Shown here in pieces: positions 14,501 to 29,500 of a DNA stretch of 64,000 nt (position 1 is the first letter of the stretch; the number at the start of each line of letters is the position of its first letter). The stretch covers positions 74,434,135-74,498,134 of the forward strand of contig NC_082595.1 of the NCBI RefSeq assembly GCF_030936135.1, written 5' to 3'. Source of the stretch: Gavia stellata. Taxonomy: Eukaryota; Chordata; Aves; Gaviiformes; Gaviidae. Below the pieces are notes generated by a model. The model saw only the letters and a program-made list of their open reading frames with translations, did no database searches and was not told the DNA's origin. The translations under genes were made by a program, and so were the position numbers.

Positions 14501-17500
14501 CTTTGCTTCTTGTGCTGTTGATCAGCCACTAAACCAAAAAACTTAAGAACCCTCCCTAAAACTAAGAACTGCTTTCAGTTCAAATCCAAAATGCAAGCAG
14601 TTTTTCATAAAACTATTAACAACTGAGTCCTGTTACTTCCTTTTGCTCCTTGAATTAAAAGGTCCTGGTGTCCAAGTGACTGTGTTTTACTATTTGTAAT
14701 AATAATATATAATACCAACGACTCTCATCCATTAGGGAGCATAGACATTTCAGGATTGCCAAGATCTTTCACACGTAATGTCACCATCAGAGAATGCTGC
14801 TCTTGTTTCTTTATCTCTGTACTTCATCTGCTGACTTAACACAGTCCACATTGTAAATCGTTTGCTAATAAAGAATTTAGCTCATATTGCTTTCCATCTG
14901 AGATACCATGGTGACTTCTAATATAGCAACATATCTGTTTTCAGGTTACTTTGTTCTCTTTTGTTCAAATCCAAAATATCCCATAGGTTTCTTGGTACAA
15001 AATGATACTGTGATAGAGGCAATACTTCTCCCCTCTGAAGTAATTTCTGACATTTTCAGTGAGCCTTTGGACTTAAGGTTTGTTAATCTTTCTGAGTGTT
15101 TTTTAATATTCTTCATCTTAGGCATTCTAGTGAAGGTGTATTGTATAGTTTATGCAGGCAGCCTGAGTATGCATTAAAGATGCTATGGTTGTCTTCCTGC
15201 TACTTTAGTATGTAGTGTTTTTGGGTTTGTTTTTTATTCAAGCAAACTTATTATAATGCCCCTATCAAAGAACTTAATCTATAAAAGATAAGGAAATACT
15301 ATAAGAATACATAGCATTGCAAAAAGTTATATAATGAAATGTTGGTGCTTTTTTTTATTTCTTTCTTGGGATGCTGAATACATTTGGGAATTTAAAGCAA
15401 GAAGGATGTATAGCCTCTTTTTCTAACTTTACCTTCCTCCTTTTATCGAAAGAGTTTGTGAGTTTGTATCTTCTCTGAATAGCTGCAGAAGTATCACGTC
15501 AAGTCTGTTAGTTCATCTGTGGATTTCAGTGTGAAAGACTTTCTTTTGGATTTAGGGAGTGTCACTTGACGCAGGAAAGATGCTTGTTATACATCATAGA
15601 AAACATTTTACAACAAGACAGCTGCTGTCTGGCCTAGGTGAGCCTTCATACAGCTATTTGAACAACAGTGCAATAACATCCTTTGGTAGGAACCCCTGGA
15701 AAAATTCCTCCCCTGTGTGGCAAGCATTGAAGTCCTTCAGTGAAAAGTGAGACTCTACAGAGGCTTGGCATACTGAAAGGGGCACGTCTTTAGATTGCTG
15801 ATTTTTCTGAGCCCTTTTCATTGAACAAATGAATTTTTAATAATGCTAATAGAGCAAGACAATGGACTTAGAAGACAAATACAAATGTGACTGAAGATGA
15901 TGTTTCTACTTAAAAGACTCAGAGCTTCATACATAGAACCCCAGAGCTCATTCAAATTCTTTCTTAGTATGGAGTATTTTAAATTTTCCCTTTTCCTGTT
16001 AGAAGAAGAAGGGAAATACCAGTGAGCTGTGTGCCTTGTTAGTATCTTAGGATTATGGAGACGCAAGCAGACCTGAGCAGTTCCTGATTTATGCTGCCTT
16101 GTGTTGATCCTCTACAGCTCATTTCCTAGCAGCAGATAGCCAGAGTACAAAAGCTAGCTAAGCCAGGGCTGGACATGGAAATGTCAGAAGACGGGCTCTG
16201 TGCTTCTGGAAGATCTTTTAGTCAGAGCAGCTCTGCACTGACAGTTCCATGCGCTTTGCATCTCTCCAGTGTCAGGAGGGAGACAAAACAGAAAACCACA
16301 CAAATCCAAACTTTAGACTTCTGCATTTTGGCTTCACCCTCTTCTCCCTGCTGATTGACAAAAACTCCATGATTTCTTATTCTGGCTATAGACATTCAGG
16401 GGCACATGTCTGGAAGCTTGTACTAAATGGACTGGCAACCCCTTAGTTTGAGGTTAAGCATGCACAAAAAGGAATTGTTTCTTCCTTCCTGCAAGTCATT
16501 GCTTTCCCTCTTGGCAGGGCACGGAGGAAAGCAAGCCATGCTCTTGCTGCTGCCTCTCTACTTTGTGGAGAGCAGAACTTAAGAATTTGCCAATCTGGGG
16601 AGAAAAAAGTACTGTCCTCTAAATTATTGGGGGTTTGTAACCAAATCAGCTGGCTGGTCTTGAAATCTCGGACACAGTTTTTAGAGAGGTGTTATAGAGC
16701 TCCTTTAGGATCACTGAATTAACAATTAAAACACATTTTTAACAATCTATTTAAAAATATATATTAAAAAAACCCTAACCATAGAATTTCTTTTATAAGC
16801 ATTTTCCAAGCAAAAATGTCCATGTATATAGCTGTTGTTATTTTTTGCTAAGCCACAGAATTTAATATTTCAGTCTTAGTTAATGTACTAGAAAAATATT
16901 TACTTGGAGACATGATTCATTCTGACTAATGGGATCAAGCTAATTCAGACCAAAGCTGAATAAAGAAATAAATTTAAAATTGTTTGGGGCTTGGTTGTTT
17001 GTTGGGTTTTTTTAGAATGGTAGAAAGCCCTGTGTGAAATTAAGGGCAGATAGAAATTAAGATAGGGCAGAAGTGAATCTGACCTAAGCTGACCCATCTG
17101 GCTAGCACTAGACTCACTAGCCAGTGGCCCAGAAAGGGTTGCGGTGGACCACATCCAGCTTACTGTTTGAGTACTCCTTTGTAGCTAATTAAATGAGAGA
17201 TGATCATCAATGTCAGTAGGAGATGGGGCTTTGAATCCTTGGTGTTGTATCAGTAAGTGCTTTAACAGCTCTCTCTAATATTAAAATGTTGAATTACCTC
17301 CTCAAAAGCCAATCAAGTGTAAAACTTCATAAAGAAGTAACTCTGTTTCACACAGGATTTTGGTTATTTGTTTTGATTAAAAGTGAAAATGAAAGAATAT
17401 CAACATTTTTCTCCACTAAGATGTCAGCCTGGCCTCTTAGCCATTATGCACTGTGGAAAAAATCGGAGGTCACGTTTCCTGAGAGATCTGCCCAGATCTG

Positions 17501-20500
17501 CAGATCCTGGAGGCGCTCAGAGCTACCAGCCAGCCACAGCCTGAAGAATGAGATGGTCATAGCTCTTAGAGGTGATTTCTTTTTTCCTGGTAGCCCAGGG
17601 CAGTCTCCTGGAGGCTGGATTTTAAGACCAGATCGAAAACTGGCTTCCTCAATAGCAGCCTGATAAGCTGTTAAGGAACCAACTGAAGAAGCAGCGTGGG
17701 ATCGGATGGTCGCCCATGGCACCCATTCCTGGCTCCCCAGGAAACCTGCCTCCAAGTCGTGCTCCGTAGAGCATTCAAACATTTCAATTTCAAACAACCA
17801 TCCAATTAGAATGAAAAATGGCTTTTATTATAGTATTTTGAGTTATTCCTAGCAACAAGCTTTTGGCCTGGAAGTCATAAACGCATTTTTGTTCTTTGGT
17901 GACTGAAACCAAAACTTTCTATTTTTCCCCTGAAAATGTTAAGGAAAATTCCTGCTTTAAAATGAGATGCATCTAAGCCGTGTGTGTAGACTGTGGGGAC
18001 ATCTGCTGGGGTGCTGGGAAATGGCAGACTTCAAAATGTGTATTGACGGTGGAATGATTCTAGCGTGAATATGCCAAAAATGTTAATATTGTGGCATTCT
18101 CTTGAGGCTGAGAATTTCACATTTTACCCATAAAGGAAACCAGGTGCCCGTATCACAGTATTTTCGTGCTAATCGCTCTAGGAGAACACTTAAGACCTGT
18201 ATAAGCACATCCAGACATAGTCATGTAAAAAAATCTGTAGAAGAGGAGAAATCTCTGGAAATTCCTTGTAATCACGGGTGAGCCAAGAGAAACTGTCGTC
18301 CTGTGAGGCAGACCAGCTCAGTCAGCCCCGACCACATAACAGCCTTCTGCAGCTTCCTGTGGTACCCTTGGGATGGAAATGCTTTTCTTGCAGCTGGAAA
18401 TGAAAAATGGCCTTCCCTCCTGCCTACCAGCTCTTGCGGTGGCCATCCTGAGGACCAGCAGAGGAGCTTTGGTGATGGGATGGCACAGCCGCACATTGCC
18501 ACATCACAGCATCATGGTCTGAAATATAGCATTGGATTTCTCGTTTTTGTTAAAATTAAGCAAAAATACCATTAAAAAAACTAATCCCGGCTTGAATCCG
18601 ATATACATGCAGTACTAAATTGAGCCAGGATTGTCCAATTCATAGACTTTGGTGGAATCGTGGAATGAATTCTGTTCCAATACTTCAGCAGTCTTAATTA
18701 ACTTGTTAAGATTAAGGAAACTTTCATCTCATCAGTTGGAAAAGATGTGGCTGAGGAGATGATATATATCTGTTCTGGCTATTTGGTCAAAGTGACATCG
18801 TGTACTTCCCGATGTATCTGTATAATCTGCTTCTTGCTGTCTGAAATTGTAAGATATTTGAGGGGCTGGCACTGTCTTCTAGATTTGCGTTTGAAAAGTG
18901 CCTTTGTAGTGTTGTTTTCTGCAGGCACAAGAATAAAATGAGGGGTGGAGGTGTATGCATTTTAAACTCTCCTGCTGAAATTTTCAGATGCCTGTGTACA
19001 GACAGAAGTCCACTTATTTAGACAACTAATACAATTTTCACAAACTCTAGCCCCTTCTTGCCCCGCACTCCACGATACTTACACTGAGCTCAGATCCTGT
19101 TTGCATCCCACTCAATGTCAATCATACTCTATAGCCCTCTTTCCTGCATCTGTCATATTCCATTTGGAAACCTTGTTGGGCATCGACGGGTGGAAATTGC
19201 CAGTATAGATGAGGGTGAAAGCTGTTTCACAGCTGAGTCAATTGTGTTAATGCAAAAACAGTGCACTAGGCATCTGGTTAGAATTAATTTTATTCCATCT
19301 TTAAGAATGAATGACTTAAATCTGAAAAATGTGGAGCAAAATATAGGCTCCTGTATCGTCTGTATACTCCCCCCATATAGTCTCTAAGTTTTTAGACAAG
19401 AGCAAAGCTGAAAAATCTAGGAGGAACTATTTTTATTTTGCTGTTTCAAATCCCCCCCACCCTGGTGCATGCGTACTGTTTGCTATATAAATATATTTGT
19501 GCTTTATCATTAGTAACTTTAAGCATTTGACTAAATGTTAGCAGGTAAAACAGCTTTAAGAATGCTTCAAAGATGAAATTAGTGATGCTTTCATGTAATT
19601 GTTAATACAGTGGTGTTCTACATCTGTTATGAACTTAGAGTAAAAATACTGAATTTAATTTACCTACTCCTTAGGGAAATAGGTTAGTCCTAAATTATCC
19701 TAAGTGTGTTAGCTGTACGCAGTGTAACTTTGTTTAATATGGTATTTGGTGATAGATGCAAAAGTAGAAATGAAAACAGGACATGTTAAACCAGTTACTT
19801 TGTAAACTGATTATCCCAGGATAGTAGGTTCCATTATACTTACAATAAATATCTTTTTCTCTTTTTCCTTGCTCAGGGTCGTGCCTCATTAACATCTGAG
19901 AAACAACATTTTGCCCATGAACATGGTGAAATGAAAAATCTAGAAGATATTGTTAGAGATATAAAACCCTCCGTGCTAATAGGTAATTTCTTTTACTTTA
20001 AAGCAATGACCTTATTCTTTGTTGGAAAAAAATGGGGATGTGGCTTTGTCTGAAGACAAGATCAAGTTCCTCTGAACAGAGTTTACCTTTGTGTGTTTTT
20101 AGAAAACACTAGGTGCATAATGGACTCTATTAAGCAACTGAACAAATGGTAACTATGCAAGCATGTAACACTGCTTTCACTCCAGGCCATCTATTTTACA
20201 GGGGGAATAATCCGAGTTGCTTTAAACATCTGACGGAGAACCTTATCATCTTCCTAAATTACTTCTGATTTAATGTGGGTGGTGTAATACAAATAACCTC
20301 AGACTTAGACTGAGAAAACTGAGCTAAGGACATGTAAAACTGTGCGTATATGAGCATGCTGTAGCAGAATCTTCTTTTCCCTCATATTTAGGTGTTTAGC
20401 CACCAGTCCTTTGTGCAGACCAAAACACGGATTTTACAAAGACTTTTTTAAAAACTGCAGGATTTGGGATCTCAGTGAAGGATTGCTCAGGTCTCTGCAG

Positions 20501-23500
20501 TTTGGTTATTATATTTCAGTGACAGTTTCAGGAATGAACTTCAAGTACTCTTAAATCATTTTTTTAATATGTAAGACTTGAAAATTCATCTATCTGGCTA
20601 GCAAAATCATTCATCAGATGCTGGAAAATCTGGAATGACACAGTGAAAATTATTCTACATTTTAAGAGCTACCTTTTTGACTATGCCTAGACCACATGGT
20701 CCTTGTTCAGTAAAATCTGCTTTTGGCAGTGATCATGAATGAGGGTAATAAAGCTTACCTTTTTCTATTCTCCATAAAGATACGGCTGCAAGACAGAGAC
20801 CAAGTAGTCTAGAGAATTTATTTAGTAGAATACAAGGCTGAAAAAGCTAGTGGAACGGAAGAAGAGATTGAACGATCTGTGATACTTATCTAGATGAAGG
20901 CGTGTGGATGCTTAGGGAATGTTTGCTGTCATGAAATATGGATGTTTACTCTGTGTCACTTTTATATATAAATCTATGTGGCGCTTTCCCTCAAGGTCAC
21001 TTTCTTTCTTTCAGGCTCTTCCAACAGCAACAGCAATGAAAATTAATATTGGGGGTTTTTTTGGTTTGGAGGACTAGTCATTCAATATCTTCCCCTGGGC
21101 AGCAGGAGTTGTGGGGAAATATGTTGATACTCCTTCTCCCAATGTTTTATTTAACTCTGTCTCAGTGCATCCTCATATAGATTTTATCGCCTGCGATGGC
21201 TCAAGGAAAAGCCTTAGTTTAGTTTGACCAAATACAAGAAATTGCAATTTTAAAGCAAAAAAAAAACAAAAAAGAAATTAGTCAGTGAGATTCTTCAGAG
21301 CATTTTGGTTTAACTTTATATCTGAAGATAGTTGTCATTCTTACTATTGGCTGTGCAGAAGCAGTTTTAGCAGACATTAAACATTTGGCAACTGCAGACT
21401 TAACCAGAAGCTAAGGTGTATAACAGGCTCTTACCCAAGTGGGTCAAAATCATGACTGCCATAACTGTTCCTCAAACATACAATGGCCCAGCTGGTCTAG
21501 CAGAGCTTTTGCTAGAGCATCTGAGCATCCTTGTGCATTCATAGAAGGTGAAGTACAGAGAGCTCAGATTTGCAAAAAATATTAGTATGTGACATAAACG
21601 TTTGAACAAGAGATGTTTACACTTTGAGGGAGGTCACCAATTTGCAATTGAGGAGTTGCCTCTTTTGTTACCAAGGGATCGGAATAATGGAGATTTGGTC
21701 AGACGCAAAACCAAATGGGTCTTAGACATTACTGGGCCCACATTAAGCACCTAAACAGCACCTAAAGAGCCTGTCATAGAGTGCTTGGGCTTTCAGTAGG
21801 CCTCTGGGGAAAGCTCAATTTAAAACAATTCAGAGAATTTCAGTGGGGCACCCGCCTCTCCCTATTGAGGGCGTAGGCTGTGCTTGAAGATGTCTCTGTG
21901 AGATGATACCATGCTTCATGTAGAAGCAGTCAGAAAATACTCTGAGACACCTTTAAGAAATGTTAGTCCTGGAGCTTGTATGACCTTCTAGCCAGCTCTG
22001 TGAGGTGAGGACCCCTTTCACCTCCCTCCAAGTACCTTTGTGCTCTCCTTGGGCAGACACCAAGCTGTCCTTTTAGAGTGGGCAATGTTGGGATGCTCAT
22101 TGCAAGAGTGACAAGAGGTTAGAGTACTGACCCAAGAGAGCCTCTCTCCTGGCCCAGATCCGTTCCTATTCCCCCAAGAAAGGGAACAACAGCATTTTTC
22201 CTGCTGTTGAAACTTGGATGCTGTGTGGAAAGCAGAGCAGGGAGCCAGACCCTGGGGGCTCTGAGCAAGGAGGCTACCTTCTCTACAAGCCAACTGATAG
22301 TGGTCTTCCTGGACATAAAGATCCTTAGGTTTACTCCAAGGTCTGTTTATCTGTTTTTCACTGAAGGTGTGGAGACCAAGGACCTGGTCCTTGGTTTTCC
22401 AACTCTTGTAAGTTAGGCAGAAATACAGGTGTATTGGCATCTCAAAAACATCACACACACGCCTTTTTGGTTGTGAGTACAATATGGAGAATAGAAAAGC
22501 ATCGCTGGTGGGATGGAAAGGGATGTATTCAAAAAAATTGTTGCTGTCAGGGAAGCCTTAGCCTCAAAATTGGGATTATTCATCAGCTGAGGCTGGAGAT
22601 GACAGAATGATCACCTGTAGAAGGCAGAGACTCATCACGTCAGAAAAAATTGAAATCTGACACACTGGATTTGGGAGAAACTATCCAGTCTGTTGCATGA
22701 GACTTTAGGAGATACGAGTTTTACCTTTCTACTCCTTATTGGACTTACTTGCAGGTTAGGTGATACACTTCTATTTTATATAAAGGGCCTGAGAAAAGCG
22801 AAGTGAGAAATTCACCAAGCTGTACAGGGCTGAATAGGTTCTGCCTCATGTAAGGGATAATACTGAAGTTTCACTGTTGCAAAACGTTTTATACAAAACT
22901 TTATTTTAACCACATGTTAGGAAAAAGGTTGAACTCCATTTTAAAGAGGGAGGTATGGAGTAAAAGAAGGTCTGTTCTTTTAAAAATGACATGCATGTCT
23001 TACCTTGAACTGATTGCATTTGTCTGATTGTTGTGTGTGTGTTTTTCTTGTTTAGGAGTTGCTGCAATTGGTGGTGCTTTTACTAAACAAATTCTTCAGG
23101 ATATGGCTGCTTTAAACGAACGTCCTATTATTTTTGCTCTCAGCAATCCTACCAGCAAAGCAGAATGCACTGCTGAGCAGTGCTACAAATATACAGAGGT
23201 AACCAAAGATTTACACCTCTCCAGTATATGTAGTGAAAAGTAAATCTGAAATTAAATTTAAAATGGGAGGAAGACAGAGGGTGGAGTAGCAAGTACTAAT
23301 CATGTCTCTGTGTGTAGGTAAAATGAGTTACATTAAATAGCAGGTTTTCCAAATTTTATCAAGACAATTTCACTGAAGTCAATACATGCTTGCAACTTCA
23401 TAAAAACATTTAATAGCTTTTATTGGTGTCAGACAAGAGTCATAGCCTTTATTATAACTGAAGCATCGGTAAGTGTCAATCATGAAAGCCTTATGCCTGT

Positions 23501-26500
23501 TTTTGAACTGTACCACTTTGTGTAATATATACACACAGTGGCATGCTTTTCATTTGAGATTGTATAAATACTCTTTAGATTAAGAAAATACTTCCATCAG
23601 GAAATAGAATCTTTAAAATAATTCTTTATTAAGCACTGGGGTAATTGACTCTTTTTACAGAGATTTCTATTATGGAAACGTACGTGAAAATTAAGAGAAC
23701 TGTGCTTGCTTATTTATTATTGTATTATAGAAGTGCTAATAAACACGTTATCCTGTAATTCAGTCTAGAATTTGAAATGTATGAGTACTTGACTATGTGT
23801 GTTTCATAGTGGTTTCTGTTTGGATTTCTTGTCAAATACAGGGCAGTTTGAATGACAGTTTCACAGTGTTTCAAAGACAAATTTAGTATGCCCGTTCCCT
23901 ACTGCACAGTACACAATTACAGCACAATGCAAGAGCCAGGGAAGCAGCCTGCATGAAGGGTTGGTTATAGTGGGTAACGGCATCTGGTAGGCAGAGCAAA
24001 AGGCACACTGAAGTATTTGATCTGTCACCAAAACATGTAATAAGCTGGCCATGATAATACTGCATGTCACCAAACCAAACACAATATTCTTCTGAAGAGC
24101 TGAATAGCAACAGTGGCATATTTTAAAATGCATGTTTCCAGTTCTCTAAAATAGGCATAGATATTTCTGATACAAAGCGCCTCTGAAGCATTTAACACTG
24201 ACATTTATCACTTCAGCAGTGCTAGCATAAATAAAGGCTGGCTTCTCTTCGCCACCTAAATTTACTGCTTAAATTCGAGGGTGCTCCCTCCCCAGCAAGG
24301 CAAGAGCCAGGGGCCTTTGGGCTGTGGACGTAGAGCCTGTGCAATGTCAGTCCCCTCATTAGTCCAAAACTGCATTGCTTGCTGTAGAAATTACTTCTCT
24401 TTCGCTATGTATCAGGAATGATCTGGGGAGAACCTGGATAGTAGTGCTGCAGGCGAGTCACCTCTGAGGTGCCTCTTCTGCCACCCTTGAACAGCACTCG
24501 ATGGTGCCGACGTCTGTTCATATCGGGGTGTTCCTCATCCCAGGGGAACAGTGAGGCTCCATCAGACTTGCAACTCCCTTACAACCCATCTCTTGGTACT
24601 CCAGTGGTATCACGACTCTGAATGTGCATGCTACTGAATGACACCAGACCTAATATTCCTCTTAGCTAATGTTAAGCCGTTAGCAACGTGAGCCCTGTCG
24701 CCATGTCTGGGCCACCCCACAGGCTTCTGTTCGTCCCTGCAGCTGCCTGATGTGTGCTGTGTGCCAGTGTGGCGCTACGCCTGTGTTTGGCTCCTAGGCA
24801 GAGATCTAGAGGTCCCATGTGAACTACAACATAAAATGAGTTAGAGCCAGTTCCCTTATCCTCAGGACAAGTGATATGGTGTAACTTGTATCTGTACAGC
24901 TAAATTCTGTAATTCCCCAAAACAGGCTGGCTCTTCCATACTGCCTGCTGGGACCAGTCTGTGCATGGTGCCTGGGCCCTGGTGGCAACAGTGCTACTTG
25001 GCACTACCCAAAAATCTGCTGGGAAACATCCTAGTGGTTTATCAGCATTGGATGATCACACACCGGTGCCTGAGTTGGTGCCCTCACCCTGCTCAGTGTA
25101 TTACAATGAGGGGAGCCACAAGGTCCCAGAAGAGGAAGTCCCATCACCAACTTGTGCTATAGTTTGCACCGTGGGATGATGTTCCTGGGACAGAGCTTGC
25201 ACCTCTGTCATTCTGTTGAGCTGTGGGGTGGGCGCAGAGGACTGAAGAGGGAAGACTGGGAGAAACAGAGAGCTCTGCCTGTCCCCACAGCTCCTCAGAA
25301 ATTGTCACATCTAAAAGTGCAACTAGTGGCCTTAGTGTCATTTTTGTGGATGATCTGCTGTTGGGAAAAAATCCAGCAGTATCACCCCTTGTTACCATGA
25401 CAGTATTGTCCACTTTGAGTGGACACAGCTCCAGGTGTATACCTTCTTCCTATGTAACCTTCTTCTGGCATGGACACACAAAGTGAATAATGAGTGCTGG
25501 TTTTCACTTTCTCCTCCTCTAAATTGTGCTGATAGCTCTTACCTGAATAAGGCAGCTGTTACTCTCTGACATCAGATAGTCACAGAGAATTGTCAGTGAT
25601 CTCTAGGATCAGCATCCTGATGCTCTTGAGACATATTCAGCTAAGTAGCTCTAACACCCTCTCAGAAGAGATATTAGCTAGATGTAACCCAGCTTCCACA
25701 GTGGTAGATTTTTAAAGGGATGTGTGAAATACTTGAAGAGCATCCTCGCAACTAATGTGCTTTCTTTGGCTTTCTTGTTACAATTTAGGGACGTGGCATT
25801 TTTGCCAGTGGAAGTCCTTTTGATCCTGTCACTCTTCCAAGCGGACAAACTCTCTATCCTGGACAGGGTAACAATTCCTATGTGTTCCCAGGAGTTGCCC
25901 TTGGCGTTATTTCGTGTGGACTGAAACATATTGGCGAGGACGTGTTCCTCACAACTGCTGAGGTATTGTATTAAAAATTATTTAAATTCCTTCATTTAGT
26001 AACTTGGTAATAATGAACAGTTAAACAGAAATAGTTAAACATTATCTTTTAAATTGGAAAAATAGTGCTTTCTGTGTAAGGTCTTTATTTGCAAGGTATG
26101 TTGTTTTTTATAAGTTCCATTTGAACAATTATTTTTAAAAAGTTAATACTTGATCCAAAGGTCATCTGATGTAAACTTCACCTTCTGTTGGCAAGGAAAA
26201 AAGAGAAAGATTTCAGTACTGTATTATCACAAGTGAATGCACATATGTACAGTTTGCATACACGTGCATGTAGGTTTGATTTTAGATTGAAAGGAAGTAT
26301 ACTTTGATGTAGGTAGCTTTGGGGTGACTTTTGTGGGTGTTTTGCTTGCAAAAATTATTTTAATTTCTTTTAGCTTTTTAGCTTTTTGCTATTTTTGAGT
26401 AGAGCTATTAGCATCGTTTTTTGTGGACCTCCCTTGTCAACAGCTGGTGAAAGTACTCCATTGCCTTGTGGTTCCTCATACTACAGTTTGACACAATTGA

Positions 26501-29500
26501 TGTGTTATTCTTTCCATTTTCTTTCTTACCCTTTTCTGCATTGGTTCTTTTCTTTCTTCAGGCAATTTTTTATGATCTTTGTTCTGATGTTATCCAACAT
26601 GTGATCTCTCCTTCTTTATCTCCTCTCAGTGGGCAAGAGATGAACAGAGAGCAAACACTTTTGGTTCTAGTAGTCATTCACCACCTACTTCCAGCGATTG
26701 TTCAAAATCTGACATCCACTGTCTTACAGTAGGACATCATAAATGCACAGGATTGTATCTTCAACACGTATGGGAGAAGAATCTGACCTTTATTATTTTA
26801 GAATCCCTTATTCAAACAAAATAAATTACTAGCAGTGGTTGAAATCAAATGCTTAACACAATTTTTTTTATATTTTTTTTTTTACAAAACAATAAGTCAA
26901 TCTTTCTGTAGCTGTTTCTCTCTTAAGAAAATTGTAACTTTCTGTGCTTTTCTTGGTCCAGCATCTTTGCTCCTCATCCACTATAGCATCATAGCACCCT
27001 TACCGTTCCTTCCTCTGACCCTTTCCATCTCACCCTCTTCCTGCCCTGTCCTGGAGTTCCTGTCTCCTCCATTGCCTCTGTTGGTTCTGCTCTTGGCTGG
27101 TACCAAGAGCAACGTAATGAGCCTCCAGGACTCAGCTTCCTTCTATTGAGTTATGTGATATCCAGGATGCTCAAGCTCCTGGCTACTTTACTCCCAGGAA
27201 TGTGCTTCCAAGCTCGTCTTGCTCAGAGGGAGCCCTGGCTCAGTACAGTCAGTGATTAGAGAGCCCTAAGCAGTGCATGATAGTCTGATCATGTCCTTGC
27301 AAAGTCATTAAAAGCCTGATGCTTTTTGGGTTTTTTTAAAGGGTATGGAAATAAGGAAGAAGGCTAGCCTCAGTTTACCAAGTTAACTCTAATTAACCTA
27401 GGTGCACTTCAATGGTAATTTCTACCCAGTCCAGTTCATATAAGTTACAGTCCACAGAACTTCATGAAAGTGCAGTGTCCTAATCGTCAAAGAAGCTGTG
27501 TGAGCATGCTTGGAAATACATGGGTAGTGTCGGTAGCACACAGAGAAAGCCTCAAAGCAATGCAATTAGCAACTATTAAGGAACAATAAAAAAGAAAAAG
27601 AGAAGAAAAAAAGTTGCCCCAGTTAGCAGAATTGAGAATGCCTGACTCTACTCTTGCAGCTTCTCTAAGGGATATTGCATTCCAGGGTTCTTGCTCCGTG
27701 TGTCCTCTTTGTAGATTAAAGGGAAGAAAATGGCCCTTTACTCTCACTCTGAAGCAACTGATAGGCAATGTGATCCTATGACAGGCAGTATGTGGTTGGA
27801 AGCTTTCTTAAAGGGTGAGCACTTACACGCTGCCCTTGCTGGATTTCTGAAGGGGTTTTTTAAGGTGCGTACTTTGGCATCTTTAAAAAAGTTTGCCAGC
27901 AGCTTACCCTCTATAAGAAAGATATTCACAATTTCCATCTTTAAAATTAGTAAAAAGCCCAGACTGTCTCCACTGGCTTTAACCATCTTAGGAGGGCAAT
28001 GATCCATCTTGTAAGTCTTTGGATAATTATATCCTCCCTTTAAATCCTTCCCTGTAATTTCAGTTGGATACGGTGATCCTCACTTCCTGGTCTAAACTGC
28101 TGTGTTAAACAGTTGTCTTATTTCATTCTAGAAGTTGCTTCATTTTGGTTTGGGTGAAATGGTTCCTATATATAGAGTGCTGGTGGATGAAAGGTGACAC
28201 ACATGTGGATTGAACGATGTTTCAAGTGGCAATCTACTAAGTCAGAAAAAAACCTATTCTGAACAAAGAAACTTAACTGAACAAAGAAACATAACAGTCA
28301 GGGGAGTAAAATGGTATCAGAAATTGCGAGGAAGCTTTTAAATTCTTGAGAGAGATGTTCGCTCCTGACTTCTATTTTGGTGAAGGTTTTGCTATGTAAT
28401 TGCTATCCTCTAGTAAAATCCCTAGAAAAGTTTGACATGTAAAAATGTATTTTTTTTCTTGCATAGGAAGTCTCTGTTGGTGGCAAGATCAATGGGTAGC
28501 TACTTGCCCTACGGTTGGAGCTAAGAGCGGTCACATCTGGTCTCCCTACTTGTGTGAGAAGCAGAGTGTGACTGGTGCTTGGGTGAGCTACAGCCAGTTA
28601 CTGAGCAAGGCGGCAACTGATGGGTTTCAGAGGAATCTTTGCCAGAAGAGGTGTCAGGGGTGTGAAGGCCAGGAGGGCTGCGTAGGCCCTTAGCTGAAAT
28701 TACAGTGCAAAGCAAAGGCAAAAGTGCTTTTTGTTTTGCTTTCTTGCCTTTTTTAATGGAAGGATAAAATCAAAATAGTTTCATGTGGGTTTTAGAATAG
28801 TGGTTAGTATTCTCCATTTGAAATGGAAGCAGCCAAGATGCTGCCAAATTTAAAGGACCAAAACCATGCATTTTAGACAGAGGGACCTTCTCAGATTGTA
28901 TCAGTAGCTTACCTGAATAAAGAAAGTATTAAAAAAAAGCAGCCCAGGCTGCATGTCTGTACCTCCTGTCTTCTTGCTTTGCCACCTCTCCAGTTAAATC
29001 TGATAAAAGTCACAAATAGTTTATTGTAACTACAACAAATTCTACTTTCAGTGTTCTTTCAGTGTTCTTTTCTTCTTTAGCTTTGATTTTGGATGATAAA
29101 TCTAAGGTACTGTAAGCTGTAATGCCTCTTAATTGCAGGCGATTGCTCTGTGATGACAAAGGACATTACCTATTCTTCCAAGTCCTACCAAACACAACAA
29201 AAGGGACAATGAATGATGAACTAATGAAATATTCTTGGCACATACGACCTACAGTTAAGTTACTCCAGAAATAATCCTGTTAAATCCTTTCATTACAGAG
29301 TATATGTCCTCCAAATGCCAAGATGCCCCCACTTGCTTTATGCCATTGGTCCTGCCTTGGCTGCCTTTCATTTAGGTTCTGCAATAGGGCTTAGCTAATT
29401 TCTCTATTAAAACTTGAATTAATTAACATTTAAAATGTGAAAATAGCCATACGGGGTTGGACCTAAGATCCAAACAGCTCAGTATCTTTCTGTGAAAGTA

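Larger units (their letters stand above)
7391..19876 (+). other. ME1: ME1 intron, 12.5 kb
   Basis: This is the largest intron in the window. It is AT-rich, with short low-complexity T tracts near 11060 and 13370. It contains two small local duplications, at 7994-8049 and 10005-10050. Slightly GC-richer stretches at 9240-9480 and 17440-17800 contain open frames on both strands but no recognisable protein family. I found no CR1 copy or RNA gene here. Confidence 0.8.

Noticed and set aside
17286-17797. Open frames of 125 (+) and 117 (-) codons in the 12.5 kb ME1 intron
   Set aside because: They overlap on opposite strands, have no recognisable domain and no splice context; they are compatible with chance in a moderately GC-rich stretch.
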